Below are positions 6,859 through 15,400 of a stretch of 15,509 bases of DNA, in pieces. The stretch comes from Chytridium lagenaria. Lineage: Eukaryota > Chytridiomycota > Chytridiomycetes > Chytridiales > Chytridiaceae. Position numbers and translations under genes: made by a program. The stretch is taken from contig JAHLKC010000312.1 in assembly GCA_025449115.1 (NCBI GenBank), positions 1-15,509 on the forward strand, in the 5' to 3' direction. The notes under the pieces were generated by a model. The model saw only the letters and a list, made by a program, of their open reading frames with translations, had not been told where the DNA came from and did not search any database. Within the stretch, counting starts at the first letter, position 1. Each line of letters starts with the position of its first letter.

Positions 6859-9705
6859 TTATTCTTCAGAAGGTATATCTTGAGGTTGGATTTCAGGGAA
6901 GTCTTTGTGGAGGACGAGTTGTTGAGATATGAGCTTGACGTCGGCCTTTATTTTATCGCGGAGTTCCTGGTCGAAGGGAAGCCAAGTGTTATAAACCGGT
7001 GAGTGATTTTGCCACTTTATGAGCGCCTGTCGTTGTCCTCTTCCTTTGAGTGTTTTGAGGGTGCGAAGGGCAAGAAGGCGTTCGATGGATCGTTCTGCTT
7101 GAGGAAGGGACGAGAGGGGGTGAGGCCCATCAGTGTCCCAGTAGTATGGACGGAGTTTCTCTGGATGAATGACTGGATGAATACCCCAGGACTGAGGGAG
7201 CTCGAGGCGGTAGGATGTGCCGACGCGTTCAATAATCTTGTAGGGACCGGTGTACACTGGGCCGAGCTTCTTGGATGGTCGATCTCGAGCGTTTGGTGGC
7301 AAAACATCTTTGGCGTGGAGGAGGACGAGGTCGCCGACTTGAAAGGGGTCTTCTAGTCTTCGTCGGTTTGCTTGTTCGGCTTGCCGGTCTTGAGCGTCTT
7401 GAATGGCTATCTTGGCCTTGGAGTACCAGGTTTTAAGGTTTCGGAGAGGCATGGGATCCATTGGCGTGAGGGAGAGATCAAGAAGGGAGCGTGGATGTCG
7501 TCCGGTGTCGAGCATGAAAGGTGTGTAGCCTGTCGAAGCGTTCATTGTGTCGTTGATGGCGTGTTCAACGATATGCAAGTACTGATCCCAATCGTTTTGG
7601 TAGAAGTGGACGAACTCACGGAGGGCTTGGATGATCCACTGATTTTTGTTTTCGGTTTGGCCGTCGGTTTGAGGATGGTAGGAGGAGGAGATGGTCTGTT
7701 TGACGCGGAGGGACTTCATCAACGCGTTCCAGAAGTCGCTGATGAATTTGGAGTCCCGATCACTGATGATGTGTTTTGGAAGGCCGTGGTGTCGCCATAC
7801 TGTCCGTAGGAAGAGTTCAGCGATGTCTTGAGCGGTGGATGTGGTGTTTGTTGCAGCAATGTGGACGCGTTTTGATGCTGAGTCAACGACAACCATGATG
7901 TAATCGAGATTGGTGTCGAGAGTAGTCGGCATGGGGCCCATGAAGTCGATAGAAACGGTTTCCCAGCGGTGCTCGGGGGCATTGTGAGGCTCCAGTAAGC
8001 CGTAGGGAAGGTGGCGGGCAACTTTGTTGCGTTGGCAGGAGTCGCAGAACTTGACGTATCGTTTTACATCATGATGGAGTCGTGGCCAGTGGTAGTTTCG
8101 AGAGATCCTTTCTGACGTTCGTTCCCAGTTATTGTGGATAACTGGTCCTTCATTGTGAGCTAGACGAATGAGCCGTTGACGGATGACAAGAGGGACGTAA
8201 AGCCGAAGGTCGTTTCCCGCCGTGTAGTAGAGAAGTCCCCTGCTGAGGAAGTAACGTAGAACGGCTGTCTTCAGGTGCTTGGGGATTTTGAGTTGGCGAA
8301 AATCGGCCTTGGGGTTTACGTTGTCGTCGAGGTAGGTATTGATGTCTTTGAAGAACTCGTCAGTTGATAGGGCGTTCTTGATGGCGTCTAGGATGTCGTT
8401 GGTGATGGTCGAAAGGGAATTCAACGAGACGTGCGGATCGGTGGCGGCGTCCTTGGCATGTGGTCTTCTGGAGAGAGCGTCGGCAATGGTGTTCCAGTTT
8501 CCTGGAGTCCATTCTATGACGAAGTCTTGGGCAAGGAGGTCTGCCAGCCATCGATGGTGGACGGGACGGAGCTTGGGTTGGTCCAGGATGTATTGGAGGG
8601 AGCAATGATCCGTGAACACCTTGACCTGTCGTCCCGTGATGTAGTGACGGTGAGTTCTGAAGGCTTCGACCAGAGCGAGGATTTCTCCGAGATATGGGTG
8701 GTATTTACGTTCACTAACGTTACATTTTCTTGACGCGTAGGCGATGGGTACTTCATGTCCTTCGTCGTCGGGTTGGGCTACGTAACTGCCGACGGCTGAT
8801 TCGGACCAATCAGTGTAGAGATGAACGGGTCTTGTTGGATCGAAGAGACTAAGGACTTGAGGGGAGATGAGGGCTCTCTTGACCTTCTCGAAGACCGATT
8901 GACTTGCCGGTGACCAGATGAAAGGAGCGGGGCGTTTCTTGTTTCCGGCACCTCTTAGAAGTTCGGTCAGAGGGGCGAGAAGGCTGGCGTGTCGAGAAAT
9001 GAATCGGTGAATTGTGTTTGCCAGACCTATAAAGGAGCGAAGTTCTGTCCAGGAGGTAGGAGGCTCGAAGTCTTGAATGGCCTTAACTCGTGAGGGAAGG
9101 ACCTCTAGGTGACCGCGGGAAACGTGAAACCCTAGGTATTCGACTTCAGAGGTGAAGAAGGCGCATTTGTGGAGGCGGCAATGAAGCTGATGTTCCTGAA
9201 GTCGGGCCAGAACCTTGCGTAAGTGCTCTTCATGTTCCTCCTGAGTTTCTGAAAATATCAAGATATCGTCCATGTAGGCAATGAGGAACTCGTCGACGTA
9301 GTCTTGAAAAATGCTGTTGACCATTGACTGGAAGGTGGCTGGGGCGTTTGCTAGACCGAAGGGCATGACGACCCATTCAAAGTGGCCATACTTGGTGCGG
9401 AAGGCGGTCTTGTGGGTATCCTCGGGAGTGATGCGAATTTGATGATATCCGGAGGCGAGGTCAAGTTTGGAGAAGTACTTGGCCTTGCGGAGTCTGTCGA
9501 GGATTTCGGTGATATTCGGAAGTGCCGTTCTGTTCTTGACGGTGTTCTTGTTAAGGGCGCGGTAATCGATGACTAATCTGAGTTTGCCGGCCTGGGCGAT
9601 GTAGAAGATGGGAGCGCCGTATGCTGAAGATGATGGCTTAATTCTCCCATTGTCGAGGAGAAACTCGAGCTCTTTCTTGAGTGAGGCGAGCTCTTCTTCT
9701 GAGAG
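6859..9705 (-). CDS. pol: pol of element C: RT, RNase H, integrase and chromodomain in one open frame
   Basis: This frame is open from about 9705 to the TAA at 6859-6861; the first Met (9366) is internal to RT and is not the real start. RT motifs: LVIDYRALNKNT (about 9541-9575), FSKLDLASGYHQIRI (about 9430-9475), MPFGLANAPATFQ (9328-9366) and YMDD (9265-9276). Numbering from the Met at 9366, RNase H has D186, E228, D253 and D296. The integrase zinc finger is H404-x6-H411-x29-C441-x2-C444, and the core triad is D474, D536, E572 (the last two 35 residues apart) with HPQTDGQTE. A GPY/F module (701-741) and a chromodomain-like end (about 758-806) follow. These are the parts that copy the RNA and insert the DNA, with the chromodomain expected to guide insertion to certain chromatin. 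The frame is lost at about 9703-9706, where a CT pair present in B and D is missing, so RT is cut from the protease. As written it is a partial gene. Confidence 0.93.
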   Translation of the reverse strand, partial: LSEEELASLKKELEFLLDNGRIKPSSSAYGAPIFYIAQAGKLRLVIDYRALNKNTVKNRTALPNITEILDRLRKAKYFSKLDLASGYHQIRITPEDTHKTAFRTKYGHFEWVVMPFGLANAPATFQSMVNSIFQDYVDEFLIAYMDDILIFSETQEEHEEHLRKVLARLQEHQLHCRLHKCAFFTSEVEYLGFHVSRGHLEVLPSRVKAIQDFEPPTSWTELRSFIGLANTIHRFISRHASLLAPLTELLRGAGNKKRPAPFIWSPASQSVFEKVKRALISPQVLSLFDPTRPVHLYTDWSESAVGSYVAQPDDEGHEVPIAYASRKCNVSERKYHPYLGEILALVEAFRTHRHYITGRQVKVFTDHCSLQYILDQPKLRPVHHRWLADLLAQDFVIEWTPGNWNTIADALSRRPHAKDAATDPHVSLNSLSTITNDILDAIKNALSTDEFFKDINTYLDDNVNPKADFRQLKIPKHLKTAVLRYFLSRGLLYYTAGNDLRLYVPLVIRQRLIRLAHNEGPVIHNNWERTSERISRNYHWPRLHHDVKRYVKFCDSCQRNKVARHLPYGLLEPHNAPEHRWETVSIDFMGPMPTTLDTNLDYIMVVVDSASKRVHIAATNTTSTAQDIAELFLRTVWRHHGLPKHIISDRDSKFISDFWNALMKSLRVKQTISSSYHPQTDGQTENKNQWIIQALREFVHFYQNDWDQYLHIVEHAINDTMNASTGYTPFMLDTGRHPRSLLDLSLTPMDPMPLRNLKTWYSKAKIAIQDAQDRQAEQANRRRLEDPFQVGDLVLLHAKDVLPPNARDRPSKKLGPVYTGPYKIIERVGTSYRLELPQSWGIHPVIHPEKLRPYYWDTDGPHPLSSLPQAERSIERLLALRTLKTLKGRGQRQALIKWQNHSPVYNTWLPFDQELRDKIKADVKLISQQLVLHKDFPEIQPQDIPSEE
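6949..7095 (-). other. Chromodomain-like C-terminus of Pol (element C)
   Basis: Residues about 758-806 (counting Met 9366 as 1) include RSIERLLALRTLK, ALIKWQNHSPVYNTW and LPFDQEL. This follows the chromodomain outline: an acidic/hydrophobic first strand, a (Y/A)LxKW strand, a TW-P motif, then a helix. The first aromatic cage residue appears absent, as in the divergent group of chromoviral chromodomains. The same sequence occurs in element D near 12546-12692. Confidence 0.7.
7144..7266 (-). other. Integrase GPY/F module (element C)
   Basis: The sequence LGPVYTGPYKIIERVGTSYR followed by HPVIHPEKLRPYY is the GPY/F module found at the C-terminal side of integrase in many Ty3/Gypsy elements. It lies directly before the chromodomain. 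Confidence 0.85.
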
Positions 9706-10596
9706 GGATAGATGGGACGATGTGGAGGTTTTGCTGTAGGATCCTCGAGCTCGATCTTGTGATTGAAAGGACGTGAGGGAGGAGTGCCGATGTATTCCGA
9801 GAAGACGGTGGGGAATTCCTTGACCATTGCCTTGATGTTGTCGGGGAGGTTAGCGAGAACCTGAGCGTCCTTGTCATTGGCGTCGCTTGTGGTTTTGAGG
9901 ATGTGGTCTTGCTCTGGAGGGGGAGACGCGTCGGGAGAGAGGTAGTGACAGGAGGCGGATAATATTTCTGCGAGATCCTTGATGTTGACGACTCCGATTC
10001 TTGCTCCAGGCTGTTTTGCGAGTTTATTGAAGGTCTTGGCCGAGATATGATCGACTTGGATGGGGTAGTCCTTGCAGATCCAACGATGGTCGGCGAACAT
10101 GACGGTGTTGTTTTTCCAGTCGATGCGAGGGTTGATTGCAGTTAACCAGTCTTTTCCTAGGATGACATCGTAAGCGATAGGGGCGAGACAAATCTTGAGT
10201 GACGGTATCGGTCGATGTTGAGGGTGAGGTTCTTAAAGAGGCGTCCGCGAACCGTTCTTGAGGTGGGTGCGGCGAGTTTTATGTTGAACTTGTCTTCCTT
10301 AGTAGGGATGAGACCGAATAAGCGAGGGATTCTTGACGAAGGAGTGAGTAGCTCCTCCGTCTATAAGGATCTTGGCGGTTCGGCTGTTGATAGTGCCTTG
10401 AATGACGAGAAGGCTTTCGTAAGATTCTTGAGGCCTGAGGTGGTGGCTTGCTAAGGTGGAGTGTTGATGAGGTCTTTTAGAGGTGTTTGCGATGGAGGGG
10501 CATAGTCACCAGTGGGTTCGCGGGTCCACTGTTGACTTTTGCGCGCTCGACCTCTGGACTTGGGTTCAGCCAGAGGGAGCGCGCGTCACTGGGTCT
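9706..10596 (-). pseudogene. pol: 5' part of pol of element C (protease and start of RT), frameshifted
   Basis: This is the protease part of Pol, which would cut the polyprotein. The active-site motif ILIDGGATHSFV lies at about 10340-10375, with the catalytic Asp codon at 10359-10361; it reads D-G-G where most retroelement proteases have D-S-G or D-T-G. A coherent piece from 10100 to about 9706 (MFADHRWICKDYPIQVDHIS onward, to RPIYP) links the protease to RT. Breaks are visible at about 10550-10575 and 10495-10510 (one base each relative to B), near 10320, at about 10185-10195 (two bases short relative to B) and at about 9703-9706. With those allowed for, the frame appears to run directly on from the Gag stop. 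Not translatable as written. Confidence 0.8.
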
Positions 10597-11634
10597 TTAA
10601 GTCTGAGAGCCAGCCTGTCGGCTGTTGCCGACGGTGAGCTCTTCTTCTTCTCTTCCTCGTCGTCCTCGTAGGCCTCGAAGTTGTTGGAGCGGCTTTGTTT
10701 TGGGCGACGAATACCGGGGGCGTTGCAGTCCTCGTACTTGTGATCGTGTGAGCGGCAGTAGGTGCACCAACCGTTGTTGCGATAGGTGAGTTTTTCTTGT
10801 TCGGTAAGCCTGGTACGAGTGGCTTGGGTGTTGTCGATTTCCATGGGAGCGGGTCCTTGGTTACTTGGCTTGTCTCTAGGTCGAAAATTCCGCCGATGGC
10901 CCTGCTGGTCTCTGCCTTGCGTCGCGGGAATGGTTTCCTTCACGCCAATGGAAATCGTCGAGCCGTTCGTTTCTCTCTGAAGTCGAACAAGGTCGTTCTG
11001 GATCTGGAAGAGGTCTTCATTGGTACGGAGGATGGGCTTGAGACCGTCGGTACTTGTAACAGAGGATACTTCAGGGTAATGATACCGGATCCTTCGATGC
11101 TGCCACTAATTCGTTGAACTGTGTGAATAGAGTGTGGCCGCCTTCTTCTGTTCGATTTGTCGAGAGCATCCAAAGCTTGTTGGAGGGTGAGGGAGGACGA
11201 GAAGGCGTCGCGAACCCATTGCAGTAGTCACCATGTCATGGAGTGTCGAGTATCGGGTCGATCCTTCGCCAGTAGGTGAGCGCAACCGTCAGGCCGGTGG
11301 AGATCCAATCACGTAGGTCTTCTGATTGCGGTATCTTGGTTCCTCAAAGTCTCCAAGGAAGTCGTAAAGCCGGCGTCTTCTGCAGATTGATGGAGGTATT
11401 CGAATGGCGGCTTGGCTTCGTGAGCGGGTTTCTTTCGAAGGTCACCGTTGAAGGTGGGAGGCTTGCGAGACGTGATACGGAACTCTGGGAGCTTGGACTG
11501 AATCTTGGTCAGACTCTTGAGGGACCGAGGAGACTTGATCAAGCTTGCCTGAAGGGAGGCAATCTGTTCTTGGAGGCTTGGACGACATGGCAACCTGGTT
11601 GAGAGAGCGGTTCGGGAGAGCCTTGATGGGACAT
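10597..11634 (-). pseudogene. gag: gag of element C, frameshifted
   Basis: The likely start is the ATG at 11634 (MSHQGSPEP), 60 bases inside the 5' LTR border. A coiled-coil piece (SLQEQIASLQ, about 11545-11578) and a capsid-like region with KPPTFNGDLRKKP follow. The C-terminal part from 10943 is open and contains basic RNFRPRDKPS, PMEIDNTQ and a perfect CX2CX4HX4C zinc knuckle, CTYCRSHDHKYEDC (10725-10766), which would bind element RNA. After an acidic run (YEDDEEE) the frame shifts relative to element B; the frame that B supports ends at the TAA at 10597-10599, also present here. Several one-base breaks lie between 11634 and 10943. As written no full Gag is encoded. Confidence 0.85.
10725..10766 (-). 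other. CCHC zinc knuckle of Gag (element C)
   Basis: The 14-residue motif CTYCRSHDHKYEDC matches CX2CX4HX4C exactly. This is the nucleic-acid-binding finger of Gag nucleocapsid. In element B a one-base loss after CRSHD destroys the second half. Confidence 0.92.
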
Positions 11635-11678
11635 GTTGACGTGAGGTGGTAAAGAGGGATGGAGGAGGGATTGTTTTT

Positions 11679-11691
11679 CGAAGTGCTACCA
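11679..11691 (-). other. Primer-binding site of element C
   Basis: The coding strand has TGGTAGCACTTCG, two bases after the end of LTR4. It matches the other two copies exactly. Initiator Met tRNA is the likely primer. Confidence 0.75.
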
Positions 11692-11693
11692 AT

Positions 11694-12245
11694 TGTGAGG
11701 GAACGTCCTTAATTAGGGAAAGTTCCGAGGAATATTGTGATATTGCTAACAATAAAGAGATAGTTTTCTAGATGTTTTTATTTAATGTCCAGTTGTCCTT
11801 TTTATAGTGACGAAGAACAAAGGTAAGCGAAAAAGCGCGTAAAAAGAAAGGAGAAAGAAAAGCGCGTAAAAAGAATAGAAAAAGGGACGCGAAAAGGTGA
11901 GCGTTCATGGAAAAAAGGAAGGGGTCCTTCTTCAGAAGACTGTAGCGACGTCTCGTCGTTAAACGACGTTGTCGGGGTCCTCATCACAAGAAGGAAAGGG
12001 GTCGACCGGTGCTAGATAGGGGTCGACGATGGAAAAAGAAAAGGAAGGAAAGTAAAGATGGAAAAGAGAGTTAGCCCTTTTTAGAAAGGTGGAAAACAAA
12101 AGGGAAAAACAAACATAGAAAGAATTATCACTTATGGAAAGAAATCTCATCGTGGAAAAAATATCGTTCATGGAAAAAAAAAGATTAGAAAGGTGAGACA
12201 AGGATTTCTATAATATCCGAAGGGAAAATGGTTTTTTCCGTGACA
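11694..12245 (-). repeat. LTR4, shared by elements C and D
   Basis: This 552-bp LTR is the longest of the four and looks closest to the consensus. It is the 5' LTR of element C and the 3' LTR of element D, being bounded by a primer-binding site on the left and a polypurine tract on the right. It carries A at 11988 (with LTR3) and the C-containing forms at 12097 and 12146 (with LTR2). Confidence 0.95.
11798..11806 (-). promoter_or_regulatory. TATA box of LTR4
   Basis: TATAAAAAG on the coding strand is in the same position as in the other LTRs. As the 5' LTR of element C this copy could drive its RNA. Confidence 0.7.
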
Positions 12246-12254
12246 CCCCCCTAC
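12246..12254 (-). other. Polypurine tract of element D
   Basis: GTAGGGGGG on the coding strand touches LTR4, showing that LTR4 is the 3' LTR of a further element to the right. Confidence 0.85.
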
Positions 12255-12457
12255 AAGAGCCGAAGGGTTCGGAGGCGATGACGGAAAAGGAAAAACCAAA
12301 GAAGAATTGAAGAGAAGTAAAGGAAAAGGGACTTATAAAGGAGAAGAGGAAAAGAAAAAGGAAAGTAAAGAAATGAGAAAAGAAATTCGCGCAAATGGTG
12401 ACAAAAACGCGTAAGGTAGGGAGACGAATTCGCGTTCTATGGGACCGGGAGGGACAG
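12255..12457 (-). other. 3' untranslated part of element D
   Basis: This short stretch between the Pol stop and the polypurine tract is nearly identical to 6658-6858 of element C. I see no gene in it. Confidence 0.6.
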
Positions 12458-15400
12458 TTATTCTTCAGAAGGTATATCTTGAGGTTGGATTTCAGGGAAG
12501 TCTTTGTGGAGGACGAGTTGTTGAGATATGAGCTTGACGTCGGCCTTATTTTATCGCGGAGTTCCTGGTCGAAGGGAAGCCAAGTGTTATAAACCGGTGA
12601 GTGATTTTGCCACTTTATGAGCGCCTGTCGTTGTCCTCTTCCTTTGAGTGTTTTGAGGGTGCGAAGGGCAAGAAGGCGTTCGATGGATCGTTCTGCTTGA
12701 GGAAGGGACGAGAGGGGGTGAGGCCCATCAGTGTCCCAGTAGTATGGACGGAGTTTCTCTGGATGAATGACTGGATGAATACCCCAGGACTGAGGGAGCT
12801 CGAGGCGGTAGGATGTGCCGACGCGTTCAATAATCTTGTAGGGACCGGTGTACACTGGGCCGAGCTTCTTGGATGGTCGATCTCGAGCGTTTGGTGGCAA
12901 AACATCTTTGGCGTGGAGGAGGACGAGGTCGCCGACTTGAAAGGGGTCTTCTAGTCTTCGTCGGTTTGCTTGTTCGGCTTGCCGGTCTTGAGCGTCTTGA
13001 ATGGCTATCTTGGCCTTGGAGTACCAGGTTTTAAGGTTTCGGAGAGGCATGGGATCCATTGGCGTGAGGGAGAGATCAAGAAGGGAGCGTGGATGTCCCG
13101 GTGTCGAGCATGAAAGGTGTGTAGCCTGTCGAAGCGTTCATTGTGTCGTTGATGGCGTGTTCAACGATATGCAAGTACTGATCCCAATCGTTTTGGTAGA
13201 AGTGGACGAACTCACGGAGGGCTTGGATGATCCACTGATTTTTGTTTTCGGTTTGGCCGTCGGTTTGAGGATGGTAGGAGGAGGAGATGGTCTGTTTGAC
13301 GCGGAGGGACTTCATCAACGCGTTCCAGAAGTCGCTGATGAATTTGGAGTCCGATCACTGATGATGTGTTTTGGAAGGCCGTGGTGTCGCCATACTGTCC
13401 GTAGGAAGAGTTCAGCGATGTCTTGAGCGGTGGATGTGGTGTTTGTTGCAGCAATGTGACGCGTTTTGATGCTGAGTCAACGACAACCATGATGTAATCG
13501 AGATTGGTGTCGAGAGTAGTCGGCATGGGGCCCATGAAGTCGATAGAAACGGTTTCCCAGCGGTGCTTCGGGGGCATTGTGAGGCTCCAGTAAGCCGTAG
13601 GGAGGTGGCGGGCAACTTGTTGCGTTGGCAGGAGTCGCAGAACTTGACGTATCGTTTACATCATGATGGAGTCGTGGCCAGTGGTAGTTTCGAGAGATCC
13701 TTTCTGACGTTCGTTCCCAGTTTATTGTGGATGAACTGGTCCTTCATTGTGAGCTAGACGAATGAGCCGTACGGATGACAAGAGGGACGTAAAGCCGAAG
13801 GTCGTTCCCGCCGTGTAGTAGAGAAGTCCCGCTGAGAAAGTAACGTAGACACGGCTGTCTTCAGATGCTTGGGATTTTGAGTTGGCGAAAATCGGCCTTG
13901 GGGTTTACGTTGTCGTCGAGGTAGGTATTGATGTCTTTGAAGAACTCATCCGTTGTAGGGCGTTCTTGATGTCGTCTAGAATGTCATTGGTGATGGTCGA
14001 AAGGGAATTCAACGAGATGTGCGGATCGGTGGCGGCGTCCTTGGCATGTGGTCGTCTGGAGAGAGCGTCAGCGATGGTGTTCCAGTTTCCTGGCGTCCAT
14101 TCTATGACGAAGTCTTGGGCAAGGAGGTCTGCCAGCCATCGATGGTGGACGGGACGGAGCTTGGGTTGATCCAGGATGTATTGAGGGAGCGATGATCCGT
14201 GAACACCTTGACCTGTCGTCCCGTGATGTAGTGACGGTGAGTTCTGAAGGCTTCAACCAGGGCGAGGATTTCTCCGAGATATGGATGGTATTTACGTTCA
14301 CTACGTTGCATTTTCTTGACGCGTAGGCGATGGGTACTTCGTGTCCTCGTCATCAGGTTGGGCGACGTAACTGCCGACGGCTGATTCGGACCAATCAGTG
14401 TAGAGATGAACGGGTCTTGTTGGATCGAAGAGACTAGGACTTGAGGGGAGATGAGGGCTCTTTTGACCTTCTCGAAGACCGCTTGACTTGCTGACCAGAT
14501 GAAGGAGCGGGGCGTTTCTTGTTTCCGGCACCTCTTAGGAGTTCGTCAGAGGGGCGAGAAGACTGGCGTGTCGAGAATGAATCGATGAATCGTGTTTGCC
14601 AGACCTATGAAGGAGCGAAGTTCTGTCCAGGAGGTAGGGGATTCGAAATCTTGAATAGCCTTAACTCGTGATGGAAGGACCTCTAGGTGACCGCGAGGAA
14701 ACGTGGAATCCTAGGTATTCGACTTCGGAGTGAAGAAGGCGCACTTGTGAAGGCGGCAATGAAGTGGTTCCTGAAGTCGGGCCAAGACTTTGCGTAAGTG
14801 TTCTTCATGTTCCTCCTGTGTTTCTGAAATACCAAGATATCGTCCATGTAGGCGATGAGGAACTCGTCGACGTAGTCTTGAAAGATGCTGTTGACCATTG
14901 ACTGGAAGGTGGCTGGGGCGTTTGCGAGACCGAAAGGCATAACGACCCATTCAAAGTGGCCGTACTTGGTGCGAAGGCAGTCTTGTGGGTATCTCAGGGT
15001 GATGCGAATTTGATGATATCCGAAGCGAGGTCGAGCTTTGAGAAATACTTGGCCTTACGAAGCCTGTCGAGGATTCGGTGATGTTTGGGAGCGCCGTTCT
15101 GTTCTTGACTGTTTCTTGTTGAGGGCGCGGTAATCGATGACCAACCTAAGTTTGCCGGCCTGAGCGATGTAGAAGATGGAGCGCCGTATGCGAGGATGAT
15201 GGCTTTGATTCTCCCATTGTCGAGGAGAAACTCGAGCTCTTTCTTGAGGATGCGAGTTCTTCTTCTGAGAGAGGGTAGATGGGGCGATGCGGGGGCTTTG
15301 CCGTGGAATCCTCGAGCTCGATCTTGTGATTGAAAAGACGTGAAGGAGGAGTGCCAATGTATTCCGAGAAGACGGTGGGGAATTCCTTGACCATTGCTTT

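Larger units (their letters stand above)
6106..12245 (-). mobile_element. Ty3/Gypsy chromovirus element C, complete in structure, Pol mostly open
   Basis: The element runs from LTR4 (5' LTR) to LTR3 (3' LTR), 6140 bases. It has a primer-binding site at 11679-11691 and a polypurine tract at 6649-6657. The 3' part of pol is one open frame with every catalytic residue I looked for. The gag and protease regions carry several one- and two-base breaks. The LTR pair shows no substitution by eye, which would fit a recent insertion if LTR3 and LTR4 were born together. LTR4 is also shared with element D. Confidence 0.93.

Noticed and set aside
7003..7356. Plus-strand 117-residue open frame, repeated at 12601-12954
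   Set aside because: It is exactly antisense to the GPY/F and chromodomain part of Pol. It is the same in C and D because those stretches are nearly identical, not because it is selected.
9700..9710. Possible programmed frameshift between protease and RT in element C
   Set aside because: The break is a missing CT pair that is present in B and D, and it falls in the connecting part of RT rather than at the gag-pol border. A private deletion explains it.
11660..11693. Self-priming as in Tf1-type elements
   Set aside because: The sequence after the LTR starts TGG, matching a tRNA CCA tail, and I see no match to the expected transcript start in the LTR.
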